Below, one piece after another: positions 50,298-57,014 of a stretch of 57,180 nucleotides of DNA (the first letter of the stretch is position 1; each line of letters starts with the position of its first letter). The stretch spans positions 1-57,180 of the IMG/VR virus record IMGVR_UViG_3300034198_017991; one strand, written 5' to 3'. The DNA comes from a virus. The position numbers were made by a program, and so were the translations under genes. A model generated the notes under the pieces. That model was given only the letters and a program-made list of their open reading frames with translations. It was not told where the DNA came from and searched no databases.

Positions 50298-50663
50298 TCA
50301 GTCCTTGAACTCGACGACCGGAGGGCCGGGGCGGACGGTGATGTAGTTGTCGACGATGTCGGAGTGCTTCTTGTAGCCGGAGACTTTGATCTCCGGACGC
50401 CACGAGAGGACCTCGTCGGACAGATCGCCCTGTTCCTTGGCGAGGCGCTCGGCCTCGTCGCGGGTGATGCTGTAATTGACGACCCGCTTGATGTTGACTT
50501 TCTGCGAACCAATCGTGACGGTCTTCGAACCGGAATCTTCCGGGAAGAGTTCGTTAGCGATGTATTCGCGAATAGCAAGCTCTTCTTCGCGAAGAGCTTC
50601 TTGTTTCTTCTTGCACTTGCTGAGTGCCTTTCTGGCTTCGATGAGTTGTTGTTCAGTGATCAT
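50298..50663 (-). CDS. Hypothetical protein, first gene of the minus operon (121 aa)
   Basis: Start ATG 50663 (MITEQQLIEARKALSKCKKK). An N-terminal helical hairpin (QQLIEARKALSKCKKKQEAL, REEELAIREYIANELF) is followed by a beta-rich part (SKTVTIGSQKVNIKRVVNYS and VRPGPPVVEF). Proteins of this layout are common early phage genes near recombination functions. A promoter upstream (50689-50717) is predicted. The 170-base gap between it and Sak4 (50128-50297) holds only a small CGGG...CCCG hairpin. Confidence 0.6.
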   Translation of the reverse strand: MITEQQLIEARKALSKCKKKQEALREEELAIREYIANELFPEDSGSKTVTIGSQKVNIKRVVNYSITRDEAERLAKEQGDLSDEVLSWRPEIKVSGYKKHSDIVDNYITVRPGPPVVEFKD

Positions 50664-50688
50664 TGCTTTATTGCTGCTGACGGTTTGA

Positions 50689-50717
50689 GTGATAAACGAG
50701 CCCCTAAGGTGCGTCAA
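50689..50717 (-). promoter_or_regulatory. Promoter of the minus-strand replication operon
   Basis: On the minus strand, TTGACG (50717-50712), a 17-base spacer and TATCAC (50694-50689) form a moderate sigma70 promoter pointing toward the 121-aa gene. The divergent region around it is AT-rich, with two AAAAATCG copies near 50720-50740 and an A/T tract, which would suit an operator for the HTH protein on the other strand. Confidence 0.5.
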
Positions 50718-50792
50718 CAGCAAAAATCGAAAAATCGAAAATTTTTTTCGTATTGCAAAAACGGCCTTGTGCCAGTAGGGCTGAGCCCAGAA

Positions 50793-51014
50793 ATGCAGAC
50801 CGACCAACTATTCACCCTCCTGCGGGAGTCCATCGAGGAAAGGGGGATGCCGCTTGCCGAACTTGCCCGGCGGACCCAGATACCCTACAACCGGATTTAC
50901 AACTTCCAGGTCAACGCAAAGCCGTTGCGCATGGAAGACGCGGAAGCACTCCACGTCTTTCTAACAGGTAAAAACTTCATCCAGCTTCCAGATGTCACCG
51001 ACCAGTCTCTCTAA
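50793..51014 (+). CDS. Helix-turn-helix regulator (73 aa)
   Basis: MQTDQLFTLLRESIEERGMP, then LAELARRTQIPYNRIYNFQV and LRMEDAEALHVFLTG. The HTH at residues 20-41 fits XRE/Cro proteins, and the pattern LAxxxxIPYxxIYxF is a phage variant. Divergent from the minus operon and directly before the primase-helicase gene, with which it overlaps by 22 bases, so it may control both. The A/T-rich gap before it probably holds its operator. An in-frame upstream extension is antisense to the neighbour gene and is rejected. Confidence 0.75.
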   Translation: MQTDQLFTLLRESIEERGMPLAELARRTQIPYNRIYNFQVNAKPLRMEDAEALHVFLTGKNFIQLPDVTDQSL

Positions 51015-53298
51015 CATACCCGACGAACTCAAGCTGCTTCCTCAATGGGTGTGTTTCGATCTAACAGAAGACGGTCGCAAGATCGCTTACACACCGGGGA
51101 CTGACAACAAGGCAGCATCTAACAGACCTCGTGAATGGAGGTCCTTCAATGCTGCGCTGAAGGATGTTGAGTCCGGAAAGCGACAGCACCTGGGATTCTG
51201 TTTTTCATCCAGCGATCCCTACGTGTTCATCGACCTGGACGATCCACAGGACAGCGAGCAGGCTGAAGTGTTCGAGCGCATCGTGAGCTACGCACAGCGC
51301 AGCGTCGGCGGCTCCGGTGCCCACATCATCTATCGCGGCACCTTCGCTGGAAACGGTCGTCACCCGGCATTTCCGAAAGCGGGCATCTTCAAGGATCGCC
51401 GCTTCTGCCTCATGACCGGCGACGTGATCGACGGTCGCTCCAAAATCCTGCGCGTCGATGACGACCTGAGCCAGGCTGTCCACACATGGCTTGGGACCGC
51501 GTCCTCCGGATACGGCGAGGCCGAGCTGGAAGAAACAGTTCCGACGATTCCCGACCTTGCCGTTGTGGAAGACGGCGAATCCAGGTTCGCCAAGTTCGAG
51601 GCCCTCTGCTGCGGACGCTGGCAACAGTTTGAAGAGTATCGCGGTGACCACAGCACGGCGGATCACGCCTTCCTCGCGATGCTCTGTGATCTAACAGACT
51701 GCAACGAACAGGTCCGCAGGATCTTCTACTACTCCGGGATGTGGACTGCGGATCGCGAGGAGAAGAAGTCAGGCCACGGGTTCCGTGGGTATGTCGACCG
51801 CACGATTCGGAAGATCCGTGGGAAGCAGGCTCACTTCCGGGAGATCATCGGAAGGTTCCGCTTCGATCCGGTGGACGACGAGGACGCGGACGATGCCCCC
51901 ATCGAAGTGTCGGAACCTGTCAAGAAGGAATCTAACAGGTCTGACATCAGCCTGATTTCAAGCCTGCCTCCAGGACTTGTTAGAGAGATCGCCGAGTATT
52001 CACTGAGGACCTCGTTCTACCCGCTTCAGGAAGCGTCGCTCCTGGTCGGCCTGACGCTCGTGTCCGGGATCGCTGGCAGGGCCTACCTGACTCCAACGAT
52101 GTCCGGCCTGAATTTGTGGTCCATCCTCGTGGGCGGGACCTCGTGCGGAAAAGACGAGTTCCAGGCCGGTATGGGCCGCCTCTTCTCCGCCCTCGAAAAG
52201 CGCGGGCTCCGCTCGGTCACCAAGCTCTACGGTGGCGAGCTGGTCTCGGGGCCTGCCGTCGAGCAGGTCTTCCTCGACCGCCGCCGCTACATCTCCTACA
52301 TGCCCGAGTTCGGCGACGCTTTCAAGTCTCTGGCCAACCCGCTGGCACCGGAGCACACCAGGACTCTGAACCGCGCCCTGCTGAACAGCTACAAGGCCTC
52401 AGACGCTCATGGAGCCATCCGTGCCCGCCGCAAGGCCCAGGGCGTCGATGGCGTGGAATCCATCCCCAGGCCCTGCCTTGTCCTCGCCGGGGAAGCGACC
52501 CCGGAATCCCTCTACGGGGCCATGGGGACGCGGGAGCTGGCCACCGGCTTCCTTCAGCGTTTCCTGCTGGTCGACGTGCCTACCACAAGCTGGAGCCTCG
52601 ATGAGAACCCAGAGGCCTCCAAAGCGCCGGGAAGCCGCCTGCTGGACAAACTGGAGCAGCTTGTGGTGTTCTGCGACTCGCTGGAAGTGGAGAGCCGCAA
52701 AGGCCCGGACCACATCTGCCTTGACGGTGACCCGAAGGCCCTGGAGCTGCTTCAGGAATACCGGCGCTCGCGGCGGCGTGAGATCATGAACTGCCCGGAC
52801 GGCCTCGTCCGCAAGGAAGCGATCAACCGCGCCGGTCTGAAAGCTGTCCGTATCGCGGGCATCCTGGCCGTGGCAGCCGACATCCATGCCCCCAGGATCA
52901 CGGTCGAGCACGCCGAGTGGGCCACGCGCTTTGTGGATCGCACGGACGACGCCCTCCTTGGCCGGTTTGCCTCCGGTGAGATCGGCAGCGGCCAGACCAA
53001 GCAGGAAGCCGAGATCCGCAAGGCAGCTCACGACATCCGTGCCATGGCGACGGCTGCCAGGAAGCGCCTCGGAATGACTCCGGCAGTTGCGCGGGACTCG
53101 GCCATGCTCCCGCTGTCAGTCCTCAAGGCCAGGGTTGTCCATAGCGCAACCTTCTCGACCGATAGGGCCGGTGCTGTCACCGCTTTCGACCGGTGCATTG
53201 ATAGCATGGTGAAGTCGGGGACCTTCAGTAAAGTGCAGGATGACTATGCCAAGTCAATGGGCCATGTGTCCGGTGTTCTACTCTGCATCCTCGACTGA
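50992..53298 (+). CDS. Primase-helicase (AEP-type primase plus DUF3987-like helicase, 768 aa)
   Basis: The N-terminus is a primase-polymerase-like domain: PQWVCFDLTE, GFCFSSSDPYVFIDLDD with catalytic acids (DLDD, residues 81-84), then SVGGSGAHIIYRG with the AEP motif S-G-A-H (108-111). Behind a linker, SLLVGLTLVSGIAGRAYLT, Walker A-like VGGTSCGKDEF (GGTSCGKD, 381-388) and later AGEATPESLYGAMG belong to a DUF3987-type SF3/AAA helicase. It would prime and unwind DNA at replication forks. Encoded on the plus strand inside a minus-strand region. Five octamers lie at its 5' end. Confidence 0.8.
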   Translation: MSPTSLSNIPDELKLLPQWVCFDLTEDGRKIAYTPGTDNKAASNRPREWRSFNAALKDVESGKRQHLGFCFSSSDPYVFIDLDDPQDSEQAEVFERIVSYAQRSVGGSGAHIIYRGTFAGNGRHPAFPKAGIFKDRRFCLMTGDVIDGRSKILRVDDDLSQAVHTWLGTASSGYGEAELEETVPTIPDLAVVEDGESRFAKFEALCCGRWQQFEEYRGDHSTADHAFLAMLCDLTDCNEQVRRIFYYSGMWTADREEKKSGHGFRGYVDRTIRKIRGKQAHFREIIGRFRFDPVDDEDADDAPIEVSEPVKKESNRSDISLISSLPPGLVREIAEYSLRTSFYPLQEASLLVGLTLVSGIAGRAYLTPTMSGLNLWSILVGGTSCGKDEFQAGMGRLFSALEKRGLRSVTKLYGGELVSGPAVEQVFLDRRRYISYMPEFGDAFKSLANPLAPEHTRTLNRALLNSYKASDAHGAIRARRKAQGVDGVESIPRPCLVLAGEATPESLYGAMGTRELATGFLQRFLLVDVPTTSWSLDENPEASKAPGSRLLDKLEQLVVFCDSLEVESRKGPDHICLDGDPKALELLQEYRRSRRREIMNCPDGLVRKEAINRAGLKAVRIAGILAVAADIHAPRITVEHAEWATRFVDRTDDALLGRFASGEIGSGQTKQEAEIRKAAHDIRAMATAARKRLGMTPAVARDSAMLPLSVLKARVVHSATFSTDRAGAVTAFDRCIDSMVKSGTFSKVQDDYAKSMGHVSGVLLCILD

Positions 53299-53310
53299 TC
53301 AGGGCACTAA

Positions 53311-53336
53311 AAAGCCCCTCCGTCTGGAGGGGCTTT
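53311..53336. terminator. Bidirectional Rho-independent terminator
   Basis: AAAGCCCCTCC (53311-53321) pairs perfectly with GGAGGGGCTTT (53326-53336) around a four-base GTCT loop, with A-run before and T-run after. It separates the primase-helicase from the convergent minus-strand genes and works in both directions. Confidence 0.9.
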
Positions 53337-53370
53337 ACTGAAGTGTTATTTGCCTGAGCGGTGGGTATAA

Positions 53371-53832
53371 TTAACTGTTGGGCCAAAGATTCCGCGCCGC
53401 TTCGAAGGGATATTCGTGCGGCTTTTCCGTGGCGTTGATGTCCGCGCACCATGCTTGGGCGTTTTCCAGTGAGCCGAACACCCGCGCATTGTTCACGAGG
53501 TCGAGAACCTGCTTTTTGGCGTCCTCGTCTGTGGCACCCTCCCAGCAGTCGCAGCCGGAGCATGATCCATAGTAGTCGGTCATCACTACCACGCGGCCAT
53601 CAGTCAGCTTGTGAGCGATTGCGATTGTCCCTTGGTAGTTGTTCTCAGACCACCACGCGATCACCTCGGAGCCAGCCCCGAAGATTGAGCGCATCACTTC
53701 CTCATGCCCTCCGGCGTAGCGAGGGGCGGCAAGGACGGTTTGCCAGTCGATGATTTCAGTCAGGCCGCAAGAAAGGCCCAACAAGGCGGTGGACTCAACA
53801 GAGTCCCGGTCGGTGTTTTGTTGTGTATTCAT
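53371..53832 (-). CDS. Hypothetical protein with GSCSGCDCWEG motif (153 aa)
   Basis: Start ATG 53832 (MNTQQNTDRDSVESTALLGL). Contains VVVMTDYYGSCSGCDCWEGA, then DAKKQVLDLVNNARVFGSLE and a Cys in ENAQAWCAD. The CSGCDCWEG element (three cysteines in eight residues) recurs in short phage proteins and hints at metal binding. Last gene of the minus-strand right-hand operon, facing the terminator at 53311-53336. Function unknown. Confidence 0.65.
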   Translation of the reverse strand: MNTQQNTDRDSVESTALLGLSCGLTEIIDWQTVLAAPRYAGGHEEVMRSIFGAGSEVIAWWSENNYQGTIAIAHKLTDGRVVVMTDYYGSCSGCDCWEGATDEDAKKQVLDLVNNARVFGSLENAQAWCADINATEKPHEYPFEAARNLWPNS

Positions 53833-53836
53833 AGAT

Positions 53837-54211
53837 TTATTTTCCGGGACTCTGTGAGTCACCTTTTGCGTTGTGCTGATAAATTGATGACCATCGGAGG
53901 CACGCTTTGAACGCCGTTGATCCTAACTCAAGATCGCTGTTTTGGTCTCGTTGATCTTCCAGGATCATATGGACGTGTTTTAGAGCCTCCCTTGCGCGAC
54001 ATAGCTCAGTCCTGAAGTGTCCCTTGCGCGTCTTCCTTGACCCGCACTTCCAGAAAGTTCCGCCTGTAACCGCCATGTGCATCGCGGAACCGCAAGCACA
54101 ACAAGCCGCCGCAGAACGACGGGCTTCAGGCTTCTCAGTTTCGGGCGGACGTCGGCATTTCAGGGAGCCTACGCACCAGGCGGGCGTCAAACAGTTGGTG
54201 CATCGCTTCAT
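53837..54211 (-). CDS. Cys-rich hypothetical protein (124 aa)
   Basis: MKRCTNCLTPAWCVGSLKCR, then ACCACGSAMHMAVTGGTFWK, CGSRKTRKGHFRTELCRARE. Many cysteines in CxxC and CxC pairs point to one or two zinc ribbons, and the protein is basic. ATG 54211 overlaps the next stop (ATGA). Function unknown, probably nucleic-acid or protein binding. Confidence 0.6.
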   Translation of the reverse strand: MKRCTNCLTPAWCVGSLKCRRPPETEKPEARRSAAACCACGSAMHMAVTGGTFWKCGSRKTRKGHFRTELCRAREALKHVHMILEDQRDQNSDLELGSTAFKACLRWSSIYQHNAKGDSQSPGK

Positions 54212-54489
54212 GGTTTCGTTCCTTTCTCGCCCGCGTCTGGGCAGTTGGCGTTCGGCAAAGATGGCCGCAATTCGAGCAGCTTATCCAGAGTCGAGCTTCC
54301 ATCGGATTCGGTCACTGGCAGTCCGGTCATTTCTGACATGGCGGACCAGTAGGCGATTGCTTCATCACATTCCTCCTGGGTTTCAGGTGGAGCGGGATGG
54401 CGGCGTGGGAATGTTGGTAGTGCCATATTGTTTTTGGTGTTCCTTTTGGCCTGGTCTACTACGAAATTGCGGGATTCGTGGATGCTCAT
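54208..54489 (-). CDS. Small hypothetical protein (93 aa)
   Basis: ATG 54489 (MSIHESRNFVVDQAKRNTKN). Middle PTFPRRHPAPPETQEECDEA is Pro-rich, followed by IAYWSAMSEMTGLPVTESDG and LDKLLELRPSLPNANCPDAG. The start overlaps the upstream gene stop (ATGA). No family recognised. Confidence 0.55.
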   Translation of the reverse strand: MSIHESRNFVVDQAKRNTKNNMALPTFPRRHPAPPETQEECDEAIAYWSAMSEMTGLPVTESDGSSTLDKLLELRPSLPNANCPDAGEKGTKP

Positions 54490-54824
54490 TCTTTCCACAG
54501 GTTAAGTGTTCTCAGATATGCTTCGGCGCGTTGACGAGCGGTGGCAAAAACGGCGACAGACCAGTGCTCCTGTTCGCAACAAGACCATTGCTGTTTTGCA
54601 ATCAAATCCTCCATGAGCCAGGTGGCAGCGCTAAACCGCTGCTCATCTGTCAACGTCATCTCCGCTTCGTGCATCGCGTTGAGGTCGGAGGTGTATCTCG
54701 GAATGGGATTACCGTCTTCTATCTTGTAATCTCTGCCGTCACAAGTCCAGAAGTTACCCCATATCCCGGATCGCTTCCACCCCAACGACTCAGCAATAGC
54801 GTTCTCAATGTCTCGATCTGTCAT
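54486..54824 (-). CDS. Phage ABA-sandwich-like protein (112 aa)
   Basis: Start ATG 54824 (MTDRDIENAIAESLGWKRSG). The pattern IAESLGW ... YKIEDGNPIPRYTSDLNAMH EAE ... ATARQRAEAYLR matches phage ABA-sandwich type proteins (DLNAMHEAE is diagnostic). Their function is unknown; they are short early proteins. Coupled to the preceding gene by a short overlap. The DLNAMHEAE match is from memory of the family pattern. Confidence 0.7.
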   Translation of the reverse strand: MTDRDIENAIAESLGWKRSGIWGNFWTCDGRDYKIEDGNPIPRYTSDLNAMHEAEMTLTDEQRFSAATWLMEDLIAKQQWSCCEQEHWSVAVFATARQRAEAYLRTLNLWKE

Positions 54825-54825
54825 A

Positions 54826-55017
54826 TCAATGCAGGAAGTGAGAGCAGTGGAAGCCACGGCAGGGATTGCCGAGGGAGCGGATGACCTTGCGCCGTGAGGT
54901 GTCCTCAGCGGGAAGCTTGGTCCGAGACCGGACCTCCAGGGGCTTGGCCCCCAGAGATCCGCCGGAGAGCCGCGCAGCGGCGGCTTTGACTTTTTCCATG
55001 TCGATGCGCGGGCTCAT
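54826..55017 (-). CDS. Small basic protein (63 aa)
   Basis: MSPRIDMEKVKAAAARLSGG, then LEVRSRTKLPAEDTSRRKVI and RGFHCSHFLH. Basic with a short N-terminal helix. Its stop is followed one base later by the next ATG. Five bases separate it from the 96-aa gene upstream. Function unknown. Confidence 0.5.
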   Translation of the reverse strand: MSPRIDMEKVKAAAARLSGGSLGAKPLEVRSRTKLPAEDTSRRKVIRSLGNPCRGFHCSHFLH

Positions 55018-55022
55018 GGTAA

Positions 55023-55313
55023 TTACAGTGTGGGTCCGACGACGACGAACTCGCCATTGAATTGATCACCGGCACGCCATCCGGCCTCGTAGTTGGCACC
55101 GGCGGTGAACGCCAGGGCTTCATCGCGAGTCAGGCAGCGCAGACCGCCCTTGTCGTCGAATGCGGTGTAGTGGACATGCCCGTCTTCGATGAGCGTTCCG
55201 TCCGGCTGGATCTCACAGCCCTGGACGTAATGCTTTTCTGCGGGATTGTCGTTGGTGTTATAGCGGCCTTCGAGAGGACCGGTTTTCTGGATGTAGATGC
55301 GTTTGTTTTTCAT
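55023..55313 (-). CDS. Hypothetical protein (96 aa)
   Basis: MKNKRIYIQKTGPLEGRYNT, then HYVQGCEIQPDGTLIEDGHV and LRCLTRDEALAFTAGANYEA. A small beta-rich protein with a helix near the C-terminus. The ATG follows ATGATGC, without a ribosome binding site. The gap upstream (55314-55520) holds a hairpin that may be the terminator of the preceding gene. Function unknown. Confidence 0.55.
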   Translation of the reverse strand: MKNKRIYIQKTGPLEGRYNTNDNPAEKHYVQGCEIQPDGTLIEDGHVHYTAFDDKGGLRCLTRDEALAFTAGANYEAGWRAGDQFNGEFVVVGPTL

Positions 55314-55461
55314 GATGCAAGTGAGTTAATATTGAGTGCCGGTCAGCCCCGGCTTTCTCACCACTTTCCGGTAGGTGACACCGATGCCTAAGTTCGTTAA
55401 GTCCTGACGGATCGCAGCCCGAATGCTATGAGGTCACTTCATGCGATTGATCTTTGCACCC

Positions 55462-55492
55462 GAAAGCCCGAGGCCCCTTGCGGAGCCTCAGG
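55462..55492 (-). terminator. Possible Rho-independent terminator
   Basis: On the minus strand CCTGAGGC (55492-55485) pairs with GCCTCGGG (55474-55467), eight bp with one G-U, around a nine-base loop, and is followed by CTTT. It lies just downstream of the 74-aa gene (stop 55521). The T-run is short, so it may be only partly efficient. Nothing else is seen in the 207-base gap. Confidence 0.45.
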
Positions 55493-55520
55493 CGATTCAT
55501 TGCCGGTCTTCAGTTTGCCG

Positions 55521-55745
55521 TTAGGCGAAGCAAGCTTCGACTTGGGACTTCACGAAGCCAGCGCCTTTGTCACGGACGCGGGCGATGAAGCCCTTGGCGT
55601 CCTCGCCTTCCAGGTTCTTGGTGGTGTTGCCCTTGCGGAGCAGGACGCCGCCGTGACGGAGGACGATGAACGAAGCTTTACTGGAAGCTTCAGCGGTGGC
55701 TTTGCGGTTGGCGTTTTGTTTGCGAGTTTCGGTGACGTGATACAT
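55521..55745 (-). CDS. Small basic protein (74 aa)
   Basis: True start ATG 55745 (MYHVTETRKQNANRKATAEA); a much longer in-frame ORF is rejected because it crosses the next gene. Sequence then SSKASFIVLRHGGVLLRKGN and NTTKNLEGEDAKGFIARVRD. Basic N-terminus and a small beta-rich core. Function unknown. Confidence 0.6.
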   Translation of the reverse strand: MYHVTETRKQNANRKATAEASSKASFIVLRHGGVLLRKGNTTKNLEGEDAKGFIARVRDKGAGFVKSQVEACFA

Positions 55746-55795
55746 GGTTGTCAGTATTGGTGTTGTTGGTTCAGTAGATACGGAAGGAGAGTAAC

Positions 55796-56206
55796 TTACT
55801 CGCCGGGGTTGGCAAGGGATTTCTCGTGAATTTCGAGCTGGAAGCGGAGAAGGTCGATGTGGATCTCGGCCGGTGTCCTGGTCAGGGCGATTCCAGTGGA
55901 AGCTGAAGGGTGCCTGAGGTGATGCGCAGCCAGCCCACGGTCCACCGAGACCACAGTTCCATCGGCGAACACGATCTGGTCCGAGCGTTTCATCCGGGCA
56001 CCGCACTTGCGGAGGGCCTGGAGCAGGTTGGAGTCGACTTCGATTCGTTGGAGGTGCTTCTGGAACATTTTCTTGGCTTCGGTTCTGGAGTTGTTAGGTG
56101 CCGGTGTGAACACTGTTAGATTTCCATACTTCCAGAATGTGCCCGGCTTTTCGTTGGGGTGGAGGCGGGTTCCGTGACCGGCCCACTCGATGGATTGCTT
56201 TTTCAC
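55796..56206 (-). CDS. Hypothetical protein (136 aa)
   Basis: MKKQSIEWAGHGTRLHPNEK, then TFWKYGNLTVFTPAPNNSRT and EAKKMFQKHLQRIEVDSNLL. Mixed alpha/beta; FADGTVVSVDRGLAAHHLRH contains a His pair near the middle. Overlaps the next gene start by ATGA. The octamer CTGTTAGA is at 56113. Function unknown. Confidence 0.6.
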   Translation of the reverse strand: MKKQSIEWAGHGTRLHPNEKPGTFWKYGNLTVFTPAPNNSRTEAKKMFQKHLQRIEVDSNLLQALRKCGARMKRSDQIVFADGTVVSVDRGLAAHHLRHPSASTGIALTRTPAEIHIDLLRFQLEIHEKSLANPGE

Positions 56207-56454
56207 AGGCGGGAGTAGTGGTAGGCGAATTTGACGGTTTCGCGGATCTGTTCGACAAGCGGGGTCTTGCGGACATACTCGCTGTTAGAGCGGGCGGTCT
56301 TCCACTGCCGCTTCCAACAGGGGATGAACTCCTTGATCCATCCGTAGCGGAGGTGCCGGGCGCGTTTCTTGATCGCCTGCTTGCGGCAGGCTTCGAGGAT
56401 CTGGAGAGTCAGCAGGCTGTTCCTGCCAATGGTAATGCGGTCAATCTCTTTCAT
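56203..56454 (-). CDS. Small basic protein (83 aa)
   Basis: MKEIDRITIGRNSLLTLQIL, then EACRKQAIKKRARHLRYGWI and KQWKTARSNSEYVRKTPLVE. Strongly basic and helical, so nucleic-acid or protein binding is likely. Overlaps its neighbour by four bases; the octamer lies at 56282. Function unknown. Confidence 0.6.
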   Translation of the reverse strand: MKEIDRITIGRNSLLTLQILEACRKQAIKKRARHLRYGWIKEFIPCWKRQWKTARSNSEYVRKTPLVEQIRETVKFAYHYSRL

Positions 56455-56647
56455 ATGTCTCAGTGGTTTTGTTTGTCTGGATTGTGGCTTTGGTGGAATT
56501 GGCTAGGATGTGCTTGGCTACCTGGCGGCGTGTGCGGGCAGTGCCGGTGAGAGCTTGCCCATTCACCGCCTCAATGGTCAGACCTTTTCTTTCGAGCGAC
56601 CTTAGGTAGTCCGAGATCCGGGCCAGTCTTGGCTTTGTCTTGTGCAT
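56441..56647 (-). CDS. Small basic protein (68 aa)
   Basis: MHKTKPRLARISDYLRSLER, then KGLTIEAVNGQALTGTARTR and RQVAKHILANSTKATIQTNK. Basic, with a short alpha-beta core; overlaps both neighbours. The start overlaps the end of the 147-aa gene in another frame. Function unknown. Confidence 0.5.
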   Translation of the reverse strand: MHKTKPRLARISDYLRSLERKGLTIEAVNGQALTGTARTRRQVAKHILANSTKATIQTNKTTETYERD

Positions 56648-57014
56648 TTTGTTTGTTGATGGCTTCTGTTAGAAGGATGGTTCCGATTTCAACTGCGGTT
56701 TGTCCCCGGGTGAGGTTCGCCCTGGTGACCGGGCCGTTGGAGACTCCGAAGCGGCCGGTGGGTTCGAGCCACACCGAGACCGTGCCGATTTCGCATAACA
56801 GCGTGGCCCCGGTGGGCTTGCGTTTGTGGATGCTGTCGAGAATCTGCCGGACCTCGGCCTCGGTCTTTTTGAACAGGACCTCATGGTGGCCGAACTGCCT
56901 GCCCCCGGCTTCCAGCGCCCTGATCAGCGCAAGCTCCCGGATCTCCCCTTCGCGCAGGGCGAAGGCTTTGATCGGGACCGAATGTCCGGATTTTCCTCGC
57001 GGGGTGATTTTCAT
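56571..57014 (-). CDS. Hypothetical protein (147 aa)
   Basis: The true start is ATG 57014 (MKITPRGKSGHSVPIKAFAL), overlapping the stop of the partial gene to the right (ATGA); the longer in-frame reading is rejected. Middle FGHHEVLFKKTEAEVRQILD, GATLLCEIGTVSVWLEPTGR and a basic end (KVARKKRSDH). No motif recognised. Last complete gene of the minus operon. Confidence 0.6.
   Translation of the reverse strand: MKITPRGKSGHSVPIKAFALREGEIRELALIRALEAGGRQFGHHEVLFKKTEAEVRQILDSIHKRKPTGATLLCEIGTVSVWLEPTGRFGVSNGPVTRANLTRGQTAVEIGTILLTEAINKQNAQDKAKTGPDLGLPKVARKKRSDH

Larger units (their letters stand above)
635..56673. repeat. Dispersed octamer TCTAACAG (both orientations, at least 22 exact copies)
   Basis: Exact copies begin at 635, 3534, 7750, 8837, 16397, 19977, 24457, 26291, 36558, 36940, 39066, 45697, 45928, 46736, 50960, 51060, 51118, 51690, 51931, 56113, 56282 and 56666, counted by eye. 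Near copies (one mismatch) include 10449, 28191, 33020, 38437, 38757, 39295, 46543 and 51009. They fall in intergenic sites, in different reading frames of genes and across stop codons, so selection acts at DNA or RNA level. Confidence 0.8.

Noticed and set aside
50298-50807. 169-aa version of the first minus-operon gene
   Set aside because: The extra N-terminus crosses the predicted divergent promoter and is atypical; ATG 50663 matches the expected start.
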